Shown: positions 35,449 through 43,066 of the stretch, piece by piece
Numbering within the stretch: the stretch's first letter is position 1
How the letters are laid out: each line of letters opens with the position of its first letter
Source: CAYVXE01 sp964455375
GTDB taxonomy: Bacteria > Zhuqueibacterota > Zhuqueibacteria > Oceanimicrobiales > Oceanimicrobiaceae
NCBI GenBank assembly: GCA_964455375.1
Contig: CAYVXE010000001.1
Location: 47,998 to 111,997, forward strand
Reading direction: 5' to 3'
Length of the DNA stretch: 64,000 bases
The notes under the pieces: model-generated
What the model saw: the letters and a program-made list of their open reading frames with translations, nothing else
Database searches by the model: none
What the model was told of the DNA's origin: nothing
Made by a program: the position numbers and the translations under genes

Positions 35449-35991
35449 ATGAAATTTAAAAATTGCGTCATCGGACTGGTATTTTTGCAATTAGCTCTTG
35501 CCGGTTGTGCGGGGGTTCGCCCGAATCCACGCTATCGGTCTGATGAACCGCCAGACCCTCCTTCAAGGCACGAATCTCCGCCGAATAACGATCAGCCAAG
35601 GGGAAATCTCAGCACAATAGAAAGGAAACTAACGCAGCGAATTGAGACCTATCTTGGTGTCCCCTATCGCTGGGGCGGAACCACCAGTCGCGGCATGGAC
35701 TGTTCCGGGTTTGTGAGTGTTGTTTATCATGAAGCCCTCAATGTCCCATTACCGCATCGGGCGAAATTAATCTATGAAGAAGGGCGGGACGTGCCTAAAG
35801 ATACACTCATTTTTGGAGATTTGGTTTTTTTTCGCAATATTGAGGAAAGGGGCGTTTCACATGTGGGGATTTATGTTGGAAATGGAAAATTTGCACATGC
35901 AAGCACCACCAGGGGAGTTGTAATTTCCAGATTAAGTGAGAAATATTACCGACAGCGCTACATTGGCGCTAAACGGATTTTACAGGATTAA
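35449..35991 (+). CDS. NlpC/P60 murein hydrolase lipoprotein
   Basis: The 180-residue protein has a lipoprotein signal (ALAGC, Cys20), a proline-rich linker (about 24-50) and a C-terminal NlpC/P60 domain. The catalytic triad is C85 in MDCSGF, H138 in SHVGIY and H150 in FAHAS. RWGGTTSRG precedes the cysteine as usual. Such enzymes cut gamma-D-Glu-DAP links in peptidoglycan, here from an outer- or inner-membrane anchor in the periplasm. The ATG directly follows the stop of the LarA-like gene with no spacer. Confidence 0.93.
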   Translation: MKFKNCVIGLVFLQLALAGCAGVRPNPRYRSDEPPDPPSRHESPPNNDQPRGNLSTIERKLTQRIETYLGVPYRWGGTTSRGMDCSGFVSVVYHEALNVPLPHRAKLIYEEGRDVPKDTLIFGDLVFFRNIEERGVSHVGIYVGNGKFAHASTTRGVVISRLSEKYYRQRYIGAKRILQD

Positions 35992-36008
35992 TTAATTGGA
36001 GGGTCGGC

Positions 36009-37348
36009 ATGTCAGTCAAAAATTTAAGTGAAATACAGGCGTATTTAAATGAACACGATATTGACGGTTGGCTCATTTTTGATTTCAGAGGCCAAAATTA
36101 TATCGCAACATCCTTTTTCCACTTGCGTGAAGATGCTTTACTGACACGCAGATGGTTCTACTTCATACCAAGGTCGGGTGACCCACGATTGCTGGTTCAC
36201 AAGATTGAACGATCTAACTTTCCTGATCCACCGGCTGATTTCGATTATTACGTCAGTTGGGAACAGTTGGAGGAGAAATTAAAAACGATGCTTGGAACGA
36301 ACAAGAAAATCGCCATGGAATATTCTCCCAAGGCTGCAATTCCGTACGTTTCTTGCGTGGACGCCGGAACCATTGAAATGGTCCGCAGCCTGGGATTTGA
36401 GATTGTAACGTCGGCGAATCTTGTCCAGTATTTTCAAAGCAGGTGGAGCAAAGAGCAGTTGGAATCCCACAAACGTGCCGCCGCCCAGGTTGACCGTATT
36501 AAAAATGAAGCATTTGCACGTATCGGTGAGAAAATTAAAGCCGGTGATGCAGTAAACGAATTGGAGGTTCAGACGTTTATTCTGGAAAGTTTTTCCAAAC
36601 AAAATATGTCCACCGAAGAACCGCCCATTGTGGCTGTCAATGCGAACGCCAGTAATCCGCATTATGCACCGACTGCTGAGAAATTCAGTCCCATTCGAGA
36701 AGGCGATCTTGTGCTCATTGACTTGTTCAGCAAAGAAAATGATCCGCAAGCTATTTGGGGAGATATTACCTGGATGGGGTACGTCGGTGTCACCATTGAA
36801 TCCNNNNNNNNNNNNNNNNNNNNNNNNNNNNNNNNNNNNNNNNNNNNNNNNNNNNNNNNNNNNNNNNNNNNNNNNNNNNNNNNNNNNNNNNNNNNNNNNN
36901 NNNAGCTATTTGGGGAGATATTACCTGGATGGGGTACGTCGGTGTCACCATTGAATCCAGACACGACAGGGTGTTTAAAGTCGTAACTGCTGGCCGAGAT
37001 GCCGGGTTAAAACTCCTGGAAGATGCGGCGAGTGAGAATAAAACAATTCAGGGGTGGCAAGTGGATAAGCGGGTCCGGGACGTCATTACTGCCGCTGGCT
37101 ATGGAGACTATTTCGACCATCGCACCGGTCACAGTCTGGATACGCATTTACACGGCAACGGTGTGAATATCGATAGTCTGGAAACCCAGGATCAGCGTGT
37201 CATCATTCCCGGCATGGGATTTACGATTGAACCAGGCGTCTATTTGCCGGAATTCGGTATTCGTAGTGAAATCAATGTTTATTATTCTGAAGATGGTCCG
37301 CAAGTCTTCGGCCCGATTCAGAAAGAAATTATTCCGATTTTGAAATAA
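36009..37348 (+). CDS. M24 family Xaa-Pro-type aminopeptidase, interrupted by an assembly gap
   Basis: The gene is split by a 100-N run, but deleting 155 bases restores one frame of about 394 residues. The N-terminal creatinase/prolidase domain (about 1-150) is followed by a pita-bread M24 domain. Metal ligands are visible: the Asp of VLIDLF, the Asp of WGDITW, His of RTGHSLDTHLHG, Glu of TIEPGVY and Glu of RSEINVYY. Family members remove residues next to proline in the cytoplasm. GGAGGG supports the ATG at 36009. The tandem repeat array starts 12 bases after its stop. Confidence 0.88.
36749..36958. other. Assembly gap: 100 N between two identical 55-base copies
   Basis: Bases 36749-36803 and 36904-36958 are identical and flank 100 N (36804-36903). 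Removing 155 bases joins the two halves of the M24 peptidase gene in frame. Repeat length and gap length match those of the other gap. Confidence 0.95.
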
Positions 37349-37424
37349 TCAATTCTGGATGCCATTAAGTAAAAAAACTTCGCCCACGGATTTTCACAGA
37401 TGTAACGGATTGTGATGGATTTAT

Positions 37425-37473
37425 TCAGAATGTGCTGGTAATTTGATGTTGCACAACAAATGCTCATTTCAAA
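37425..37473 (+). pseudogene. Remnant of a GxxExxY gene copy (U1)
   Basis: The text around 37430-37470 reads like codons for NVLVI followed by a frame-breaking deletion and then CAACAAATGCTCATT. It corresponds to residues 36-55 of the intact neighbour, with about 19 bases lost relative to the U4 copy. Not translated. Confidence 0.55.
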
Positions 37474-37708
37474 ACAAGAATTAATCCGTGTTGATCTTTT
37501 TAAGCAGTGTTTATCCGTGTGCTATTAAGCAAAAACCGTTACCCACGGATTTTCACAGATGTTACGGATTGTGATGGATTTTTTGCGTTCACAACAAATA
37601 CTCATTTTTAAATACGAATTAATCCGTGAGAATCTATTTTATCCGTATCTTTCCGTGTGCTATTATGTAAAAACTTTTGCCACGAATTTTTGCGGATGTA
37701 ACAGATTA

Positions 37709-38110
37709 ATGGAATTTCTTATGCTTCATGAAGAAATCACTGAGAAAGTCATAAGTTGTTTTTATGATGTATATAATATTTTAGGTTTTGGTTTCTTAGA
37801 AAAGGTGTATGAAAATGCACTGGTAATTAAACTGAAAGAATTAGGATTTGATACTGTACAACAAATGCCCATTAATGTTCATTTTGAAGGTAAAATTGTG
37901 GGCTCTTATTATGCAGATGTCGTTGTGGACGATAAAGTAATTGTTGAAATAAAGGCGATTGACAAACTACACAAAGAGCATTCAGCGCAGTTGATTAATT
38001 ATTTAAAGTCGACCCGAATGGAAGTAGGGTTGTTAATGAATTTTGGTCCGGAACCGGAATTTATTAGAAAAATATTTACAAACGATTTTAAAAAACAAAT
38101 TAATCCGTGA
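37709..38110 (+). CDS. GxxExxY-family PD-(D/E)xK-like protein
   Basis: From ATG 37709 the protein has 133 residues; ATG 37721 is an alternative. A longer upstream frame runs through repeat sequence and is rejected. The family motif GFLEKVY (G28, E31, Y34) and the nuclease-like YADVVVDDKVIVEIK (D70, E80, K82) are both present, followed by HKEHSAQLINYLKSTRMEVGLLMNFG. The family (PDDEXK_3 type) is widespread and of unknown function; the D...ExK pattern suggests nuclease ancestry. It is the only complete copy within a tandem array of decayed copies, which is unusual and suggests a replicating or amplifying element. Confidence 0.85.
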   Translation: MEFLMLHEEITEKVISCFYDVYNILGFGFLEKVYENALVIKLKELGFDTVQQMPINVHFEGKIVGSYYADVVVDDKVIVEIKAIDKLHKEHSAQLINYLKSTRMEVGLLMNFGPEPEFIRKIFTNDFKKQINP

Positions 38111-38194
38111 GAATCCATAGTACCCGTATCTATCCGTGTGCCATTAAGCAAAAAATTTAGCCCACAGTTTTTCACAGATGAAACGGATTTTTAG

Positions 38195-38257
38195 GAGAGT
38201 GCGCTGGTAATTGAACCTAAGAGAATGGGATTTGCTGTTGCACAACAAATGCTCATT
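38195..38257 (+). pseudogene. Remnant of a GxxExxY gene copy (U4)
   Basis: Twenty-one in-frame codons read ESALVIEPKRMGFAVAQQMLI. They match residues 35-55 of the intact gene (ENALVIKLKELGFDTVQQMPI) at most positions. Sequence before and after belongs to the repeat ends, so the rest of the gene has been deleted. Confidence 0.7.
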
Positions 38258-38376
38258 TCAAAACAAGAATTAATCCGTGTTGATCTTTTTAAGCAGTGTT
38301 TATCCGTGTGCTATTAAGCAAAAACCTTTGGCCCACGGATTTTCGCAGATGTAAAGGATTGATCTAATGATGAATT

Positions 38377-39807
38377 ATGGACATTAAGATTAAAAAAGGG
38401 CAAACGATTGAGTTGCAGGTTGACTCCTTAGCTTTTGGTGGACGTGGTGTGGCCAGAATAAACGGCTACGTGATTTTTATCGATGGTGGATTGCCTGGAC
38501 AGGAAGTTAAAGTTAAAATTGTCAGAAAGAAAAAAGATTTTGCTGAAGCCAGGGTTCTGGAAATTCTTCAACAATCCAGTGAAGTTGTTGAAGCGAGATG
38601 CCCGCATTTCGGTGTGTGCGGTGGCTGCAGATTTCAAAATTTAGACTATGAAGCACAAAAAAAATACAAAACGCAACAAATTGTCGAAAGCCTGGAACAC
38701 ATTGGCGGCTTCAGGAATCCTCATGTTGAAGCGTTGAAACCTTCCCCTGACTTGTTTTACTACCGCAATAAAATGGAATACTCATTTGGCCGCCAGCGCT
38801 GGCTGACAAGTGAGGAACTCAATCTGCCTGAATTGAAAAAGTCCAAAGATTTTGCTCTCGGTTTGCACATTCGCGGCCGGTTCGATAGAATATTGGATTT
38901 GGATACCTGCCATTTGCAGTCTGAAGACAGCGTACCGGTGTTAAATTTTATCGGGAATTTTGCCAAACAGAGCGGTCTTTTGCCATACAGTACGAGGGAT
39001 CACACCGGCTTCTGGCGCCATCTTGTTTTTCGGGACGGCAAGAATACAGCGGATTTTATGGTGAATGTGGTGACGGCCGAAAGTAAGGACAATTATGTGA
39101 TAGTGGATGAGTTGGTCAATGAACTGAGAAAACGCTTTGCGTTTATCACAACTGTGGTACATAATATTAATCGCAGAAAAGCACAGATCGCCGTCGGGGA
39201 TGAAGAGCGTGTGTTATTCGGACCCGGAACAATTAAGGAGAAAATCGGACATTGTACCTTTCAAATCTCAGCAAATTCGTTTTTTCAAACCAATACGAAA
39301 GGTGCAGCATTATTGTATGAAACCGTTGTTCGTTTCGCAGATTTTCAGGGTGATGAACTGGTTTATGATTTATATTCGGGAGCAGGTACGATTTCGTTGT
39401 TTATTTCAAACCGAGTGAAAAGGGTGATAGGGTTTGAAATTGTGGAAGATGCTGTGAGCGATGCAAAAAAGAACCGAGAATTGAATCATGTCGAAAATTG
39501 TGAATTTGTTGCTGGTGATTTGAGAGAAACGTTGGACATGGAATCAACAGACGTGCAAACCCGGGGTAAACCGGATGTTATGATAATTGATCCTCCAAGA
39601 GCCGGTATGCACGCAGATGTCCTCCGCCAGGTATTGAAATTGCAACCGCGAAAAATCGTTTACGTGTCCTGTAACCCTACGACATTTGCCAGAGATGCGA
39701 AAAGTTTGTGTGGATCTCAATACCAGTTAAAACATGTGCAGCCGGTGGATATGTTCCCCATGACTGCACACATTGAACTGGTGAGTTTGTTTGAAACGGT
39801 TGTGTAA
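38377..39807 (+). CDS. rlmD: 23S rRNA (uracil-5)-methyltransferase RlmD/RumA type
   Basis: The 476-residue protein starts with a TRAM RNA-binding domain (about 4-62). Four cysteines for a 4Fe-4S cluster follow: C75, C81 and C84 in RCPHFGVCGGC, and C178 in LDTCHL. The methyltransferase half shows YDLYSGAGTISL (SAM), IDPPRAGMH and the catalytic VYVSCNP near the end. It methylates a uridine of 23S rRNA at C5; RlmD versus RlmC specificity cannot be settled here. It lies just after the repeat array, and the convergent dodecin gene is seven bases away. Confidence 0.88.
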   Translation: MDIKIKKGQTIELQVDSLAFGGRGVARINGYVIFIDGGLPGQEVKVKIVRKKKDFAEARVLEILQQSSEVVEARCPHFGVCGGCRFQNLDYEAQKKYKTQQIVESLEHIGGFRNPHVEALKPSPDLFYYRNKMEYSFGRQRWLTSEELNLPELKKSKDFALGLHIRGRFDRILDLDTCHLQSEDSVPVLNFIGNFAKQSGLLPYSTRDHTGFWRHLVFRDGKNTADFMVNVVTAESKDNYVIVDELVNELRKRFAFITTVVHNINRRKAQIAVGDEERVLFGPGTIKEKIGHCTFQISANSFFQTNTKGAALLYETVVRFADFQGDELVYDLYSGAGTISLFISNRVKRVIGFEIVEDAVSDAKKNRELNHVENCEFVAGDLRETLDMESTDVQTRGKPDVMIIDPPRAGMHADVLRQVLKLQPRKIVYVSCNPTTFARDAKSLCGSQYQLKHVQPVDMFPMTAHIELVSLFETVV

Positions 39808-39814
39808 GTAAGTA

Positions 39815-40030
39815 TCAGTCGCCGGTCACATATTTGAAAGATAAACTAACCTTAGCGCGATATGCGACAACTTTTCCGTCTTCGACTTTCATATCCAGCT
39901 TACTAATCTCAGCAACCCGTAGATCTTTAAGACTTTTACCAGCAGTCTCAACTGCATTTTTAGCGGCTTCTTCCCAGGAAGAACTACTGGAGCCTACTAA
40001 TTCCACGACTTTATAGACACTGTCTGCCAT
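39815..40030 (-). CDS. Dodecin flavoprotein
   Basis: The 71-residue protein has the dodecin pattern: VYKVVELVGSSSSSWEEAAKNAVETAGKSLKDLRVAEISKLDMKV, with Trp19 stacking on flavin and the GKVVAYRAKVSLSFKY C-terminal strand. Dodecins form hollow dodecamers that buffer flavin, and in some species coenzyme A. AAGGAGG eight bases upstream supports the ATG. It converges with rlmD across seven bases and stands alone on its strand. Confidence 0.93.
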   Translation of the reverse strand: MADSVYKVVELVGSSSSSWEEAAKNAVETAGKSLKDLRVAEISKLDMKVEDGKVVAYRAKVSLSFKYVTGD

Positions 40031-40166
40031 AACGACCTCCTTTTTTGAGATGGTTTATTTGAAGATTAATTAAGTTTATTAAGTCGTTGAACAAAATTGT
40101 TTCAGTGCATACGAAGAAATTTCCTGCAATCAGGTGTTATCTATGTACTCATTTTTAAGAAAAGAG

Positions 40167-41243
40167 TCAACCCGGAATGTCACCACTTGTGGCAATTAAA
40201 TTTCGTAGTAAGGGGATGAGCGATTCGACGCCATCGACAAGTGGTCTGATAACCGGAATTTTTATTTCTTCGAAAAGTTCATTTTTGTAGAGGTGCATTT
40301 TTTCATCATCCCAGCCTTCTTCACTCAAGGTAACTGCTAACGTCTCAACTCCAAAATGACGAATCAGGTCGATTTCATCCTTCACCTGAGGTATTTGACA
40401 CCCACTATCTTCCAGGTCAATGAAAAACTTCCTGGACGGTGCGTGCTGTAAAATGACGCCCTTTGCATTTCCTGACAGCAAAAATTCCGAGCCACACGGT
40501 CCTGACGGATTGCGCAGGGAAGACTGTCCTTCTATGAAAATGATATCCGGTTTGGATTCTCTGGCGCATTCGAGAATGACCCGTTCAATTTCTCCACTGA
40601 CGAAATCGTTCGGTGTGGCGTCAAAAATGAAGCCGTGTTTGTAACCCTGCATCCAGCCGGTTTGGCCTGTGTAAATCAATTCAGCCTTGATGCCATTTGC
40701 ATGACAGGTTTCCATTATGAATCTGGCGGTCGTGCGTTTGCCCACTGCACAGTCCGTACCCAGTACCGCAATTACAGGAGGGCGTATGGAGTAAATTTCG
40801 CCGGACCAGAAGTGCAGGTCAGCCGTAGGGCGCGGTTTCCGGATATCGATCAATTCAACGTTGTTCTCTTGGGCCAATCGTCTAAATTCCGGGTTCTCAC
40901 TAAGAAATTCATGCAGCCCGCAAACGATTGACAGACCATTCTTCATTGCAGTGAAAAGTTCGCGCCTGCATGCCTCTGGTAGTCGGCCGCCGGGAAACGC
41001 CACGCCGACGACACAATATTTTGGCTTTTGAGTTGACTGTTGAAGAAAAGACTCTAAGGAGTCAAAAATAGGAATTCCGCGGGGTGTTCCGTCCAGAATT
41101 TCTCCTGCATCCCGACCGGCGTGATCTGCATTGATGACCGCTAAAACCTCATATCTGTTTGTGCCGCGTAACAGACCATGGCAGGTTTTAGCAAAACTGG
41201 TGTTGAGCAAATCATGGGTGAAAACAATTGCCGAATCAGCCAT
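40167..41243 (-). CDS. dgcN: DUF1611 / DgcN-like protein
   Basis: From ATG 41243, one base past the stop of the epimerase gene, the protein has 358 residues. A P-loop-like GTDCAVGKRTTARF (Walker A) lies near residue 155, followed by YTGQTGWMQG and FIEGQSSLRNP, the strongest marks of the DUF1611 family. DgcN members are described as D-glutamate N-acetyltransferases working with the epimerase DgcA. The gene order and spacing here match that pairing. An in-frame ATG at 41297 lies inside the epimerase gene and is less likely. The activity has not been tested and other acyl donors or amino acids are possible. Confidence 0.78.
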   Translation of the reverse strand: MADSAIVFTHDLLNTSFAKTCHGLLRGTNRYEVLAVINADHAGRDAGEILDGTPRGIPIFDSLESFLQQSTQKPKYCVVGVAFPGGRLPEACRRELFTAMKNGLSIVCGLHEFLSENPEFRRLAQENNVELIDIRKPRPTADLHFWSGEIYSIRPPVIAVLGTDCAVGKRTTARFIMETCHANGIKAELIYTGQTGWMQGYKHGFIFDATPNDFVSGEIERVILECARESKPDIIFIEGQSSLRNPSGPCGSEFLLSGNAKGVILQHAPSRKFFIDLEDSGCQIPQVKDEIDLIRHFGVETLAVTLSEEGWDDEKMHLYKNELFEEIKIPVIRPLVDGVESLIPLLRNLIATSGDIPG

Positions 41244-41244
41244 C

Positions 41245-42324
41245 CTATGTAAAATCCTTTTTAAGCGTAACACCGAGGCCGGATTGATTTGTGACACTTA
41301 AGTAGCCATCTTTAAGAACGAAACCGCCATTCACCACATCCCGGGCTAAATCAAGACTGCCATCCAAATCCAAATATCTCGTTGCAGGACTGGCGAGTGC
41401 TGTGTGCAGCGCTGCTGAGATGCTGACGATGCTTTCATCCATGCATCCCCACATCAAGTCAATGCCGGTAAGATTTGCAATGTCTGCAATTTGCACTGCT
41501 GGGGAAATTCCACCACATTTCATTAATTTTATATTAAAAATACCAAATGACTGAGGTTTTGTCGCCAGGTGCAGGGCATCGGACGGACTGTGCAGGCTTT
41601 CATCGGCGACACACTTTTGTCTGACTTCTTCGGGAATGTCACGCATTTCATGAGTCGCGCTGGCTTTGCAAGGCTGTTCAATAAATTCGATATTTAGTTT
41701 ACTTGTGCCCCTGAGAAATTTTTCTAACTCTGAGACAGAATATCCCTGATTGGCATCCACACGGATTCCGGCTTTTTGCCCAATTCTTTCGCGTAATTTG
41801 TGGACGAGTTCAATGTCTTTTTCAACCGACTCACCGGTTTTGATTTTCAAAATTCGGAAGCCTCTTGCCAGATATTCTTCTGCTTCTTTCAGAGCATCTG
41901 GGATAGTTTTTATTCCGATGGTGATGGATGTTGGTAATTTCTGGTAAACTTTTCCCAGCAATTCAACAAGCGGAATTCCAAGGAATTTTGAAAAAATATC
42001 GTGCAGGGCAATATCCACCGCAGCCCGTGCCGCCGGAGTTTGGGCAAGTTCTTGTTTGAAAACACGACTGTGGCAACCGAGCAAGCGAATATCCTGCCCC
42101 AGCAAGAGGTCTTCCAATTTAGACGTTAGGATTGATTGACAGGCTTCCATGGTTTCCCCGGTAATGAACTCCGCCGGCGCACCTGCGCCAATTCCGGTTA
42201 ATCCACTCTCGGTTTCCAGGTAAACGAAAACATTCTCTACCGAATGAATGGTTTGGAAAGCGATTGTATAGGGACGCGTCAAATCGAGATTTTCTGACCA
42301 GGATATGACTTTGGTGATTTTCAT
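41245..42324 (-). CDS. dgcA: Enolase-superfamily epimerase, DgcA / dipeptide-epimerase type
   Basis: The 359-residue protein is a muconate-lactonising-type enolase-superfamily enzyme. Catalytic residues are visible: KxK in LKIKTG, metal ligands in RVDANQGY, FIEQP and VADES, and the lysine of NIKLMKCGG. The DLDG motif near residue 325 is typical of L-Ala-D/L-Glu epimerases. Next to a DgcN-like gene it may instead racemise an N-acetylated glutamate (DgcA). It is the first gene of the pair on the minus strand. Confidence 0.85.
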   Translation of the reverse strand: MKITKVISWSENLDLTRPYTIAFQTIHSVENVFVYLETESGLTGIGAGAPAEFITGETMEACQSILTSKLEDLLLGQDIRLLGCHSRVFKQELAQTPAARAAVDIALHDIFSKFLGIPLVELLGKVYQKLPTSITIGIKTIPDALKEAEEYLARGFRILKIKTGESVEKDIELVHKLRERIGQKAGIRVDANQGYSVSELEKFLRGTSKLNIEFIEQPCKASATHEMRDIPEEVRQKCVADESLHSPSDALHLATKPQSFGIFNIKLMKCGGISPAVQIADIANLTGIDLMWGCMDESIVSISAALHTALASPATRYLDLDGSLDLARDVVNGGFVLKDGYLSVTNQSGLGVTLKKDFT

Positions 42325-42424
42325 TGTTGTATGTTAAATAATGCAGAGGGAGAATGTCAAGGAAATTCTGGTTCGCAAGTAGGTTGACGACCGGAAAAGG
42401 GAAGGGTGTGATGATAAGCGTAAA

Positions 42425-42458
42425 CAAAAAAACCCGGCAATTTAACTTACCGGGTTTT
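42425..42458 (-). terminator. Intrinsic terminator of the cold-shock gene
   Basis: On the minus strand AACCCGG (42450-42456) pairs with CCGGGTT (42431-42437) across a 12-base loop, and T residues follow. It lies 20 bases past the cold-shock gene stop. Confidence 0.8.
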
Positions 42459-42475
42459 GACGAAGACTGTTTCGG

Positions 42476-42676
42476 CTATAACTTTTTCACGTTGGCCGCT
42501 TGTAATCCTTTGGGTCCTTGTTCTACGTCAAACTCTACCTGGTCACCTTCATCAAGTGATTTGAAACCATCTCCGGCAATTGCTTTAAAGTGAACGAAAA
42601 CATCTTCGCCCTCTTCTCTGGAGATGAATCCATAACCCTTAGAGTTATTGAACCACTTTACAGTACCCTTTTCCAT
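42476..42676 (-). CDS. Cold-shock protein (CspA family)
   Basis: The 66-residue protein is a single cold-shock domain: VKWFNNSKGYGFI (RNP1) and VFVHF (RNP2), then EGDQVEFDVEQGPKGLQAANV. It binds single-stranded nucleic acid and can melt RNA structure. The ATG is preceded by GAAGGA at a normal distance. A long AT-rich upstream region may form a cold-responsive leader, but no specific structure is proven. A strong terminator closes the gene, so it is a monocistronic unit. Confidence 0.95.
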   Translation of the reverse strand: MEKGTVKWFNNSKGYGFISREEGEDVFVHFKAIAGDGFKSLDEGDQVEFDVEQGPKGLQAANVKKL

Positions 42677-43066
42677 TGAAGAAATCCTTCTGTTAATTAT
42701 TTACTCGTACAGACAAGTTCCAGCCTCTTACGTTACATTTAGGATTTACCATCTGGAAATCACGTTTCTGAACCCAAACACAAGAACTGCCTTGCAACTG
42801 GACCAACATAAAAGCGCTTAAAACAAGTGTACATGAATTAAACGTAAAAAATTTACAATAAAATATTTCGAAAAACAAGAAAAAATATAATTTTTTTTTA
42901 AATTAAAATTTGTTGTTGCGTTTAATAATCTTTGGTTATTGGGGCGGCCTAAGTAATGATTTTCTATGTTATATCCGTTTTGCTTTAAATAGCCGAAAAT
43001 AGCCTGTTTCGTTCTGCAAGTATTTAAGGTCTTTTTGAAGTATTCTATTCGAGTTCTCAGTAATCT
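42677..43066 (-). other. Long upstream region of the cold-shock gene
   Basis: No gene is seen here. The half next to the cold-shock gene would be its leader, as is common for csp genes. The middle part (42830-42930) is very AT-rich and is where a promoter would be expected, but no clear -35/-10 pair stands out. Confidence 0.3.

Larger units (their letters stand above)
37361..38360 (+). repeat. Tandem array of five related units around a GxxExxY gene
   Basis: Five direct units fill the space between the M24 gene and rlmD. Each starts with G(C/T)NATTAAGcAAAAA, then cccACGGATTTTCACAGATGtaACGGAT, and ends with AATTAATCCGTG...TATCCGTGT. Units: U1 37361-37520, U2 37521-37658, U3 37659-38139 (with the intact gene), U4 38140-38309 and U5 38310-38360 (5' end only). 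U1 and U4 share 90 identical bases (37448-37537 and 38237-38326). U1, U2 and U4 look like internally deleted copies of U3. Confidence 0.85.

Noticed and set aside
37559..37708. Longer N terminus for the GxxExxY protein
   Set aside because: It is repeat sequence read as protein; the family starts near MLHEEI and the unit boundary explains the open frame.
37361..38360. CRISPR array
   Set aside because: Units are 138-481 bases, contain gene fragments and lack short regular repeats and unique spacers.
42693..42878. 61-residue ORF upstream of the cold-shock gene
   Set aside because: It lies in the presumed leader, has no recognisable domain, and is not supported by a good ribosome site.
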